Source: Pseudomonas sp. IPO3778 (lineage in GTDB: Bacteria; Pseudomonadota; Gammaproteobacteria; Pseudomonadales; Pseudomonadaceae). Taken from it: 56,339 nucleotides of DNA. Location: positions 1 to 56,339 of the forward strand of contig NZ_JACARC010000046.1 of assembly GCF_013386825.1 (NCBI RefSeq), read 5' to 3'. Position 1 is the first letter of the stretch, and every line of letters starts with the position of its first letter. Below, in pieces: positions 49,053 to 56,339 of the stretch. Position numbers and translations under genes: made by a program. The notes beneath the pieces were generated by a model. The model searched no databases. It was not told the DNA's origin and saw only the letters and a program-made list of their open reading frames with translations.

Positions 49053-51449
49053 TTAATGCGTGCTAATTCTTTCCTTAGAGTCAGTCTCGCGTTTTTCGTC
49101 CTTTGCAACTATCTCCGGAGCCACATCCGGCAAGGGCTCCGGCGCGTATTGCAGCGCAATTTGCAGGACCTCGTCAATCCATTTAACCGGTTTAATCTGA
49201 AGATCCTGCTTGATATTGTCAGGAATCTCCTTCAAGTCGCGAACATTCTCTTCAGGAATGATCACGGTCTTGATACCACCACGGTGTGCCGCGAGCAATT
49301 TCTCTTTAAGGCCACCAATGGCCAGCACCTGACCACGCAAGGTGATTTCCCCGGTCATGGCCACATCGGCGCGCACCGGAATGCCGGTCAGGGCTGATAC
49401 CAGTGCCGTGCACATGCCTACGCCTGCGCTAGGGCCGTCTTTCGGGGTCGCCCCTTCCGGCATGTGGATGTGGGTGTCGTGCTTCTCGTGGAAGTCCAGG
49501 GGGATCCCCAGGCTCTTGGCGCGGCTGCGCACCACGGTCTGCGCGGCGGTGATGGACTCGACCATCACGTCACCCAGGGAACCGGTCTTGATCAATTGAC
49601 CTTTGCCCGGGATCACGGCGGCCTCGATGGTCAGCAATTCGCCGCCCACCTGGGTCCACGCCAGGCCTGTGACCTGACCCACCTGGTCCTGCTGCTCAGC
49701 CAGGCCGTAGCGGAATTTACGCACGCCCAGGAAGTGTTCCAGCAGGTCGGCAGTGACCTTCACCGAGAAGCGTTTTTCCAGCGCATGTTCCTTCACGGCC
49801 TTGCGGCAGATCTTCGCCAGTTGACGCTCAAGGCCCCGTACACCGGCCTCGCGGGTGTAGAAACGAATGATGTCGCGGATCGCGTCGGCTTCAAATTCGA
49901 TCTCGCCTTTCTTCAGGCCGTTGGCCGCAATCTGCTTGGGCGAGAGGTATTTGACAGCAATGTTGATCTTCTCGTCTTCGGTGTAACCCGGCAGACGAAT
50001 CACCTCCATCCGGTCCAGCAATGCTGGCGGAATATTCATCGAGTTGGAGGTGCACAGGAACATGACGTCGGAGAGGTCGTAGTCGACTTCCAGGTAATGG
50101 TCGTTGAAATTGTGGTTCTGCTCGGGGTCGAGTACTTCCAGCAAGGCAGAGGCTGGATCGCCACGCATGTCGCTGCCCATTTTGTCGATTTCATCGAGCA
50201 GGAACAGCGGGTTGCGCACCCCTACCTTTGTCATCTTTTGAATCAATCTTCCTGGCATCGAACCGATATAAGTCCGGCGATGACCACGAATTTCCGCCTC
50301 GTCACGCACACCACCCAGGGCCATGCGCACGAATTTACGGTTTGTTGCGTGGGCAATCGACTCCGCCAGCGAGGTTTTACCCACACCAGGAGGACCGACC
50401 AGGCACAACACCGGGCCGCGAATCTTCTTCACGCGCTTTTGCACGGCGAGGTATTCGAGGATGCGTTCTTTGACTTCTTCGAGGCCGTAGTGATCGGCAT
50501 CGAGAATGTCTTCAGCGCGGGCCAGGTCCAGTCGAACCTTGGTCTGGGCCTTCCACGGCACTTGCACCAACCAGTCGATATACGAACGAACCACGGTGGC
50601 TTCGGCCGACATCGGCGACATTTGCTTGAGCTTGTTCAGCTCGGCGGTGGCTTTGGTCAAGGCGTCTTTCGGCAGGCCGGCGGCATCGATGCGCTTTTTC
50701 AGCTCTTCGATTTCGTTATGGCCTTCTTCGCTGTCACCCAGCTCTTTCTGAATGGCCTTCATCTGCTCATTCAGGTAGTACTCGCGCTGGCTGCGCTCCA
50801 TTTGCTTTTTGACACGGCCGCGAATGCGCTTCTCAACCTGCAGCAGGTCAATTTCGGCATCCAGCAGCGCCAGGACGTGTTCGACCCGGGCCGACAAATC
50901 GATGATTTCGAGAATGTCCTGCTTCTGCTCGATTTTCAGCGCCATGTGCGCGGCCATGGTGTCGACCAGGCGGCTTGGCTCATCAATGCTGTTGAGGGAA
51001 GAGAGGACTTCTGCAGGGACTTTCTTGCCCAGTTGCACGTATTGCTCGAACTGGGACAGCAGGCTGCGCACGAACACTTCAGATTCGCGCTCAGGGGCGT
51101 CGACTTCGTCGATCAGCGCCACTTCGGCACGCAGGTGGCCGTCCACTTCCATGAAGCGCTCGACCGCACCGCGCTGCTCGCCTTCCACCAGCACCTTGAC
51201 GGTGCCATCAGGCAGCTTGAGCAGTTGCAGGACAGTTGCAACGGTACCGACGCGATACAGGGCATCTTCGCCCGGATCATCGTCAGCAGGATTTCTCTGG
51301 GCCAGCAGCAGGATCTGCTTGTCGCCCGTCATCGCGGCCTCGAGGGCTTCGATAGACTTCTCGCGCCCCACGAACAGCGGGATAACCATGTGCGGATAGA
51401 CGACGACATCACGCAACGGCAGGAGAGGCAATTCGATGGTTGTCTTCAT
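49053..51449 (-). CDS. lon: ATP-dependent protease Lon
   Basis: A 798-residue LonA protease. The N-terminal substrate-binding domain begins ELPLLPLRDVVVYPHMVIPLFVGREKS. The AAA+ domain has GPPGVGKTSLAESIA and the Walker B LFLLDEIDKMG. The C-terminal Ser/Lys protease domain contains the catalytic Ser in PKDGPSAGVGM. It degrades damaged and regulatory proteins. The ATG at 51449 (MKTTIELP) is chosen over the longer frame, which would cross the promoter. It is in the same order as in other Pseudomonas genomes: clpX, lon, hupB, ppiD. Confidence 0.97.
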   Translation of the reverse strand: MKTTIELPLLPLRDVVVYPHMVIPLFVGREKSIEALEAAMTGDKQILLLAQRNPADDDPGEDALYRVGTVATVLQLLKLPDGTVKVLVEGEQRGAVERFMEVDGHLRAEVALIDEVDAPERESEVFVRSLLSQFEQYVQLGKKVPAEVLSSLNSIDEPSRLVDTMAAHMALKIEQKQDILEIIDLSARVEHVLALLDAEIDLLQVEKRIRGRVKKQMERSQREYYLNEQMKAIQKELGDSEEGHNEIEELKKRIDAAGLPKDALTKATAELNKLKQMSPMSAEATVVRSYIDWLVQVPWKAQTKVRLDLARAEDILDADHYGLEEVKERILEYLAVQKRVKKIRGPVLCLVGPPGVGKTSLAESIAHATNRKFVRMALGGVRDEAEIRGHRRTYIGSMPGRLIQKMTKVGVRNPLFLLDEIDKMGSDMRGDPASALLEVLDPEQNHNFNDHYLEVDYDLSDVMFLCTSNSMNIPPALLDRMEVIRLPGYTEDEKINIAVKYLSPKQIAANGLKKGEIEFEADAIRDIIRFYTREAGVRGLERQLAKICRKAVKEHALEKRFSVKVTADLLEHFLGVRKFRYGLAEQQDQVGQVTGLAWTQVGGELLTIEAAVIPGKGQLIKTGSLGDVMVESITAAQTVVRSRAKSLGIPLDFHEKHDTHIHMPEGATPKDGPSAGVGMCTALVSALTGIPVRADVAMTGEITLRGQVLAIGGLKEKLLAAHRGGIKTVIIPEENVRDLKEIPDNIKQDLQIKPVKWIDEVLQIALQYAPEPLPDVAPEIVAKDEKRETDSKERISTH

Positions 51450-51489
51450 GATTTCGCCTCTATGACAGATGAAAGTAAGCTTGAAACCA

Positions 51490-51518
51490 AGATGGGGGCT
51501 GCCTGCAAAAAAAACAAG
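51490..51518 (-). promoter_or_regulatory. Sigma-32-type heat-shock promoter of lon
   Basis: On the minus strand, CTTGTTT (51518-51512) is followed after 14 bp by CCCCATCT (51497-51490), close to the sigma-32 pattern CTTGAAA-N11-16-CCCCATNT. It lies about 35-40 bp before the lon start region, as expected for this heat-shock gene. Confidence 0.75.
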
Positions 51519-51549
51519 CGTAATGGCATCAGTTAAACGCAGTAAAAAC

Positions 51550-51573
51550 AAAGGGGCCCCTTAAGGCCCCTTT
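51550..51573 (-). terminator. Intrinsic terminator after clpX
   Basis: Arms AAAGGGGCC and GGCCCCTTT around a 6-nt loop, followed on the minus strand by TGTTTTTAC. It separates clpX from the lon promoter. Confidence 0.9.
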
Positions 51574-51600
51574 ATTTTGTACAGCTCGGCGGTGCAACGC

Positions 51601-52884
51601 TTACGCGTCTGGCGCAGCCTTGGCAGCCGGCTCACTGTTTTCGTAGATATACAGTGGCTTGGACTTGCCTTCTATAACGCTTTCGTCGATCACCACTTTA
51701 CTCACCTCGGACTGCGAGGGGATTTCGTACATGGTGTCGAGCAGTACGCCTTCGAGGATCGAGCGCAAACCACGGGCGCCGGTCTTGCGCTCCAGTGCCC
51801 GCTTGGCCACCGATTTGAGCGCGTCAGCACGGAACTCGAGGTCCACACCTTCCATCTCGAACAGCTTGGCGTATTGCTTGGTCAGGGCGTTTTTCGGCTC
51901 GGTGAGGATCTGCATCAGCGCAGCCTCATCCAGCTCGTCCAACGTCGCCAGGACCGGCAGACGGCCAACGAATTCCGGGATCAGACCGAACTTGACCAAA
52001 TCGTCAGGCTCGACTTCACGCAGGGATTCACCGACTTTCTTGCCTTCTTCCTTGCTGCGTACTTCTGCACTGAAACCAATGCCACCGCGGGTGGAACGGT
52101 TTTGAATAACCTTTTCCAGACCGGAGAACGCACCGCCACAGATGAACAGGATGTTGCGCGTATCAACCTGAAGGAATTCCTGCTGTGGATGCTTGCGGCC
52201 GCCTTGTGGCGGTACGGAAGCAACCGTGCCTTCGATCAGTTTCAACAACGCTTGCTGCACGCCTTCACCGGAAACGTCCCGGGTGATCGACGGGTTGTCG
52301 GATTTGCGCGAAATCTTGTCGATTTCATCGATGTAGACAATGCCCATCTGGGCCTTTTCCACGTCGTAATCGCATTTCTGCAGCAGCTTCTGAATGATGT
52401 TCTCGACGTCTTCACCTACATAACCGGCCTCGGTGAGGGTGGTTGCGTCGGCGATGGTGAAGGGAACGTTCAGCAGGCGAGCCAGGGTTTCTGCAAGCAG
52501 GGTTTTACCCGAACCTGTAGGACCGATCAGCAAGATGTTGCTTTTGCCGAGCTCGACATCGTCACTTTTCTTGTCACGCTGGTTCAGACGCTTGTAGTGG
52601 TTGTACACCGCTACGGCCAGAACCTTCTTTGCACGCTCTTGACCAATCACGTATTGATCAAGGATGCCGCTGATTTCTTTAGGCGAAGGCAATTTATGCG
52701 CGCTGCTTTCGGCCTGGGCTTCCTGCACCTCCTCACGGATGATGTCATTGCACAGGTCGACGCACTCGTCGCAGATAAAGACCGAGGGGCCGGCAATCAA
52801 CTTGCGTACTTCATGCTGGCTTTTGCCACAGAAGGAGCAATAGAGCAGCTTGCCGTTGTCCTCGCCGTTGCGGGTGTCAGTCAT
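51601..52884 (-). CDS. clpX: ATP-dependent Clp protease ATP-binding subunit ClpX
   Basis: A 427-residue unfoldase. The N-terminal zinc-binding domain has Cys16, Cys19, Cys38 and Cys41. The AAA+ domain has GPTGSGKTLLAETLA and the Walker B IVYIDEIDKI. The IGF loop in GGIGFSAEVRSK docks on ClpP. It unfolds tagged proteins for ClpP. The start at 52884 (MTDTRNGEDNG) is standard. clpP lies 112 bp upstream on the same strand, with small hairpins but no strong terminator between, so partial co-transcription is likely. Confidence 0.97.
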   Translation of the reverse strand: MTDTRNGEDNGKLLYCSFCGKSQHEVRKLIAGPSVFICDECVDLCNDIIREEVQEAQAESSAHKLPSPKEISGILDQYVIGQERAKKVLAVAVYNHYKRLNQRDKKSDDVELGKSNILLIGPTGSGKTLLAETLARLLNVPFTIADATTLTEAGYVGEDVENIIQKLLQKCDYDVEKAQMGIVYIDEIDKISRKSDNPSITRDVSGEGVQQALLKLIEGTVASVPPQGGRKHPQQEFLQVDTRNILFICGGAFSGLEKVIQNRSTRGGIGFSAEVRSKEEGKKVGESLREVEPDDLVKFGLIPEFVGRLPVLATLDELDEAALMQILTEPKNALTKQYAKLFEMEGVDLEFRADALKSVAKRALERKTGARGLRSILEGVLLDTMYEIPSQSEVSKVVIDESVIEGKSKPLYIYENSEPAAKAAPDA

Positions 52885-52996
52885 TCGTTCGATCCAAATC
52901 CGATAGGCTTGCAACACAAGATGAAGGCTATTGAGGGCTTTTTCAAGCCCACTGGTGGTCGGACCTGCCGACCAGCCTTATTTTGAGCGGCTTATA

Positions 52997-53632
52997 TTAA
53001 GCGGGGCGCTTTTCGATCACTGCGTCGATCAACCCGTACTCACGTGCGGCTTCGGCGCTCATGAAGTTATCGCGGTTGGTGTCGCGCTCGATCTCTTCCA
53101 GGGTATGCCCGCTATGTTTGGCCATCAGCGTGTTGAGACGCTCACGAATGAAGAGGATTTCCTTGGCGTGGATTTCGATGTCCGACGCCTGGCCCTGGAA
53201 ACCGCCCAGTGGCTGGTGAATCATCACACGTGAGTTCGGCAGGCAGTAACGCTTGCCCTCAGCACCAGCGGTCAGCAGGAAAGCACCCATGCTGCACGCC
53301 TGACCGATACAGGTGGTCGATACGTTCGGCTTGATGAACTGCATGGTGTCGTAGATCGACATGCCCGCTGTCACCGAACCGCCCGGGGAGTTGATGTAGA
53401 GATGGATGTCCTTGTCCGGGTTTTCCGCTTCAAGGAACAGCAGCTGCGCACAGATCAGGTTGGCCATGTAGTCCTCTACCGGACCAACCAGAAAGATCAC
53501 TCGCTCCTTGAGCAGGCGCGAGTAGATGTCGTAGGCGCGTTCGCCACGAGCAGATTGCTCGACAACCATCGGGACCAGGCCGCCAGCGGCCTGGATATCA
53601 GAGTTCTGCTGAATATACGAATTACGGAACAT
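52997..53632 (-). CDS. clpP: ATP-dependent Clp protease proteolytic subunit ClpP
   Basis: A 211-residue serine protease with the triad Ser114 (GQACSMGAF), His139 (VMIHQP) and Asp188 (TNRDNFMS), spaced exactly as in E. coli ClpP. An N-terminal propeptide is processed. It assembles into a double heptamer capped by ClpX or ClpA. The hairpin at 53672-53698 lies between tig and this gene. Confidence 0.97.
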   Translation of the reverse strand: MFRNSYIQQNSDIQAAGGLVPMVVEQSARGERAYDIYSRLLKERVIFLVGPVEDYMANLICAQLLFLEAENPDKDIHLYINSPGGSVTAGMSIYDTMQFIKPNVSTTCIGQACSMGAFLLTAGAEGKRYCLPNSRVMIHQPLGGFQGQASDIEIHAKEILFIRERLNTLMAKHSGHTLEEIERDTNRDNFMSAEAAREYGLIDAVIEKRPA

Positions 53633-53671
53633 GCTCTGCAGTTACTCCCAAATAGTCATGTCTTGAATACG

Positions 53672-53698
53672 CATAAGCCAGCGCGAGGCTGGCTTATG
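53672..53698. terminator. Hairpin between tig and clpP
   Basis: Arms CATAAGCCAGC and GCTGGCTTATG (11 bp) around a 5-nt loop. There is no T run on either strand, so it is more likely a partial attenuator or RNA-processing signal than a full terminator. Confidence 0.5.
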
Positions 53699-53724
53699 GG
53701 TGTATTTTCAAACGAGTTGAGCGA

Positions 53725-55035
53725 TCAGTCGGCTTGTGCTGCTTCAGCCGGCTTGACTGCTTCTTCGTAAGAGACCGCTTTATCGGTCACCTTAGCCTTC
53801 TGCAGAACAGTATCCACAACTTGCTCTTCCAGCACAACCGAACGCACTTCGTTCAGCTGCTGGTCGTTCTTGTAGTACCAGGACACAACAGCCTCAGGCT
53901 CCTGGTAGGCCGACGCCATTTCCTGGATCATTTCGCGAACGCGGGTTTCGTCAGGCTTGAGGTCGAACTGCTTGACCACTTCAGCCACGATCAGACCCAG
54001 TACAACGCGGCGCTTGGCTTGTTCTTCGAACAGCTCGGCCGGCAGTTGGTCAGGCTTGATGTTGCCACCGAACTGCTGAACAGCCTGCACGCGCAGACGA
54101 TCAACTTCGTTGGACAGCAGGGCCTTCGGCACTTCGATCGGGTTGGCAGCCAACAGACCGTCCATCACCTGGTTCTTGACCTTGGACTTGATGGCCTGAC
54201 GCAGCTCACGCTCCATGTTCTTGCGAACTTCGGTGCGGAAACCTTCGATGCCTGTTTCCTTGATGCCGAACTGGTTGAAGAACTCTTCGTTCAGTTCTGG
54301 CAGCTTAGGCTCGGAAACGGTGTTGACCGTCACGGTGAACTCGGCGGCTTTGCCAGCCAGGTCCAGGTTCTGGTAGTCAGCCGGGAACGTCAGGTTCAGA
54401 ACGCGCTCTTCGCCAGCTTTAGCGCCAACCAGGCCGTCTTCGAAGCCAGGGATCATGCGGTTGGAACCCAGCACCAGTTGGGTGCCCTTGGCGGAGCCGC
54501 CAGCGAATGCTTCGCCGTCAACCTTGCCAACGAAATCAATGTTCAGCTGGTCTTCGTTCTGGGCAGCACGATCGGCCACTTCAAAACGGGTGTTCTGCTT
54601 GCGCAGGATTTCCAGCATGTTGTCCAGGTCCGAATCGGCTACGTCAGCGCTCAGGCGCTCGATAGCGATGGATTCGAAACCGGCAACGGTGAACTCAGGG
54701 AACACTTCGAAGGTGGCGACGTATTCCAGGTCCTTGCCTTTTTCCAGCACTTTCGGCTCAACCGAAGGAGCGCCGGCCGGGTTCAGCTTCTGCTCAACCA
54801 CAGCTTCGTAGAAGGAAGACTGGATGACATCGCCTACCGCTTCCTGGCGTGCATCAGCTTCATAACGCTGACGAATCACGCTCATTGGCACCTTGCCCGG
54901 ACGGAAGCCGGCAATCTTGGCCTTTTGGGCAGTCTGCTGCAGACGCTTGTTGACCTGAGTCTCGATGCGCTCAGCCGGCACGGTGATGCTCATGCGGCGC
55001 TCAAGAGCAGAAGTATTTTCAACAGAAACTTGCAT
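53725..55035 (-). CDS. tig: Trigger factor
   Basis: A 436-residue ribosome-bound chaperone with the N-terminal ribosome-binding signature GFRPGKVP, a middle FKBP-type prolyl isomerase domain (about 150-245, including NEDQLNIDFVGKVDGEAFAGG), and the C-terminal chaperone domain. It starts MQVSVENTSALERRMSITVP at 55035, preceded by GAGGA. It is the promoter-proximal gene of the tig-clpP-clpX array. Confidence 0.97.
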   Translation of the reverse strand: MQVSVENTSALERRMSITVPAERIETQVNKRLQQTAQKAKIAGFRPGKVPMSVIRQRYEADARQEAVGDVIQSSFYEAVVEQKLNPAGAPSVEPKVLEKGKDLEYVATFEVFPEFTVAGFESIAIERLSADVADSDLDNMLEILRKQNTRFEVADRAAQNEDQLNIDFVGKVDGEAFAGGSAKGTQLVLGSNRMIPGFEDGLVGAKAGEERVLNLTFPADYQNLDLAGKAAEFTVTVNTVSEPKLPELNEEFFNQFGIKETGIEGFRTEVRKNMERELRQAIKSKVKNQVMDGLLAANPIEVPKALLSNEVDRLRVQAVQQFGGNIKPDQLPAELFEEQAKRRVVLGLIVAEVVKQFDLKPDETRVREMIQEMASAYQEPEAVVSWYYKNDQQLNEVRSVVLEEQVVDTVLQKAKVTDKAVSYEEAVKPAEAAQAD

Positions 55036-55234
55036 GGATATTCCTCGTTGCACAGACGTTAGCCGGCCGTTTCCGACCCCAGAATCAAGGGCATGCATTC
55101 TAGTGGGTCAAACTCAAGAAGTCACCCTACTGAAAACGGGTAAAAAAACAGCAGGCCATTTATAGGTACAAATGCACGGATGCACTTCATCCCGGTAGCA
55201 AATACAGCTCATCACGCCAAGGCTCTGGGCCGAC

Positions 55235-55252
55235 CCTTCTATATATAGAAGG
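55235..55252. promoter_or_regulatory. Perfect 18-bp palindrome upstream of tig
   Basis: CCTTCTATA followed by TATAGAAGG is a perfect 18-bp palindrome in otherwise featureless sequence, about 200 bp upstream of tig. It could be a regulator binding site or a hairpin. No protein is assigned. Confidence 0.35.
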
Positions 55253-55394
55253 AGCGGCCAATCCTTACCTGGCGGTCGACCCCGCAACCGGGATCGACGG
55301 GCACAGCAGCAGCATCGAGAAACATAAATACGACGAAGCGTCCTGCCCCTGCGGCCCGAAACTGGCGGCCGCACTTAAAACTCAAAGCACTCAA

Positions 55395-55431
55395 ACAAAA
55401 ACGGCACAGCCCTTTGCAGGTGCTGCGCCGT
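55395..55431 (-). terminator. Intrinsic terminator of the ECF sigma gene
   Basis: On the minus strand, ACGGCGCAGC and GCTGTGCCGT pair (one G-U) around an 11-nt loop and are followed by TTTTTGTTTG. It lies about 125 bp after the sigma stop codon at 55555. Confidence 0.78.
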
Positions 55432-55554
55432 GATCTGCTATTAAATAGCTGCACTGACCCTCTGCAGCCGGATCAGCTCTACGCGTTCAAAACCGGCAAC
55501 GATTCTAACGCCAAGGCATTGAGAATGCTTGTTTTTTCTGACCTGCCGCGGGCA

Positions 55555-56190
55555 CTAGCGTTCCCCGCAGGCCTGGTACTTCTCAATCGCCTCAAACACC
55601 CGGATACGCGCGCGATGCAGCAGCACCCTGGCATTGGATAAGGAAACCCCCAGCAACTCGGCAATTTCCTCCAATTCAAGCCCTACTCGCTCTCGCAGCA
55701 CCAACGCACTGCTTTGAAGCACCGAAAGCCCCTGCAACGCCTGCTCGATGCATTGCCGCAACTCATCTTCGCTGACCAGCGCCTCCGGCGTGTCCTCATG
55801 CCAGCTCAACAACCCTTCCTGCCACTGCCCGTCGACCGCACAAAAACGCTCGGCTTCAAAACCACAAAACCCATCATCCAGGGAAATTTCCCGTCGATTC
55901 AGGCCATACCGGCATTTCGCCTTGTTCGCCGTAATCGTCAACATCCAGGTCTTGAGGCTTGATCGCCCCTGAAAACCGCCAAGCCCCCTGACGATCGCCA
56001 GCCACGCATCTTGAACCACGTCATCGACATGCCGATGCCCGGCGATGGCCGATGCGACCGCCCGCATCGCCCCTTGGTGAGTGCTGACCAGGTCGCAATA
56101 GGCCATTCGCTCACCCTGCAGAAGACGGCTGACCAACTGCGCATCATCCCTGGCACCCAACCGGCTTTCATTCTGCTGTAGCGCGCTCAT
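55555..56190 (-). CDS. ECF-family RNA polymerase sigma factor (second in the window)
   Basis: A 211-residue sigma factor with region 2 (GERMAYCDLVSTHQGAMRAVASAIAGHRHVDDVVQDAWLAIVRGLGGFQGRSSLKTWMLTITAN) and region 4 (LSVLQSSALVLRERVGLELEEIAELLGVSLSNARVLLHRARIRVFEAI). An insert between them (residues about 105-140, rich in Cys, Phe and acidic residues) is longer than in the ECF factor at 11950. No anti-sigma gene lies downstream before the terminator; it could lie upstream beyond the window. Its regulon is unknown. The 149 bp to the window end show no further gene. Confidence 0.88.
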   Translation of the reverse strand: MSALQQNESRLGARDDAQLVSRLLQGERMAYCDLVSTHQGAMRAVASAIAGHRHVDDVVQDAWLAIVRGLGGFQGRSSLKTWMLTITANKAKCRYGLNRREISLDDGFCGFEAERFCAVDGQWQEGLLSWHEDTPEALVSEDELRQCIEQALQGLSVLQSSALVLRERVGLELEEIAELLGVSLSNARVLLHRARIRVFEAIEKYQACGER

Positions 56191-56339
56191 TTATTCGCCC
56201 TCGACGGATGAAGGGGCCCGGGCCTACGCAAGACCATCCCCCGCAGATAGATACGCATCACGTCAGGTTTCGGATGCAGCAGGCCCGCGACTTAATCGAG
56301 GAGATAAAAAACAGCGCAAAAAAAAAGGTTCTTCACGGA

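Larger units (their letters stand above)
55036..55554. other. Long intergenic region upstream of tig
   Basis: A 519-bp gap between tig and the ECF sigma gene. It holds an 18-bp palindrome (55235-55252), an imperfect inverted repeat with arms GTCGACCC/GGGATCGAC near 55275-55298, and the sigma-gene terminator. The tig promoter must lie in the first 100 bp, but no clear match to a sigma-70 consensus was found. No tRNA was recognised, and the small open frames look accidental. Confidence 0.5.

Noticed and set aside
49464..51536. 690-codon open frame opposite lon
   Set aside because: It is the antisense shadow of lon; composition and lack of motifs show it is not a gene.
55114..55374. Small 86-codon frame upstream of tig
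   Set aside because: It has no ribosome site, is rich in Arg and Cys from antisense-like reading, and covers the palindrome region.

Overview
The window looks like a chromosome segment of a Pseudomonas fluorescens-group bacterium. The evidence is GC-rich coding throughout, repeated REP/REPIN palindromes with the core GGGAGCGGGCTTGCTCGCG, a PrrF iron-responsive small RNA with its Fur box, the leucine-catabolism genes liuABCD, the pseudomonad order fadH / nitrilase-like / AraC, and the housekeeping block tig-clpP-clpX-lon-hupB-ppiD. Nothing here looks like a prophage, an insertion sequence or a CRISPR array. It is a chain of small metabolic and regulatory islands ending in a conserved proteostasis block.

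Layout. 1-7347: an acyl-CoA synthetase divergent from liuABCD (leucine/isovalerate degradation), with two MerR-type palindromes between them. 7344-8675: a LexA-like repressor that lacks the nucleophile serine, facing a DUF3077-like gene across two matching operator-like sites, then PrrF. 8952-13205: an M14 carboxypeptidase, then a divergent stress unit (catalase-fold peroxidase + cytochrome b561 against ECF sigma + anti-sigma) in which both arms carry the same GGAAT-N16-CGTC promoter. 13202-19578: a seven-gene Csu-type archaic chaperone-usher pilus operon. 19772-22220: zapE and an LRR-protein kinase. 22346-29535: a YebC paralogue, an OPA/UhpC-type transporter, two paralogous LysR regulators and phnW/phnX for 2-aminoethylphosphonate use, then a cytochrome b561.

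29644-35117: a D-cysteine desulfhydrase/ACC-deaminase-like enzyme, FadH, a nitrilase-fold protein without its catalytic Cys and Lys, an AraC regulator and an unlisted 28-residue acidic ORF. 35271-39773: a MarR-controlled module made of a full-length homodimeric pyruvate/2-oxobutyrate dehydrogenase E1 and a separate protein resembling only the C-terminal part of E1. Both genes have TTGCAATTGCAA operators upstream. 39774-46356: a DUF2242 lipoprotein, a LysR/MFS pair, a ClC exchanger, NhaA and a P-loop protein.

46395-55035: ppiD, a decayed tRNA-Asp-like sequence, hupB, lon (sigma-32-type promoter), clpX, clpP and tig, all on the minus strand, which together handle folding and ATP-dependent proteolysis. 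55036-56339: a long intergenic region with a terminator and a palindrome, then a second ECF sigma factor with no anti-sigma gene visible in the window.

The most unusual items are the MarR/E1/E1-C-terminal module, the LRR-kinase beside zapE, the mirrored ECF promoters, the two enzyme-fold proteins that have lost catalytic residues, the tRNA-Asp relic and the acidic micro-ORF. Functional names come from reading motifs and gene order; no database search was run.
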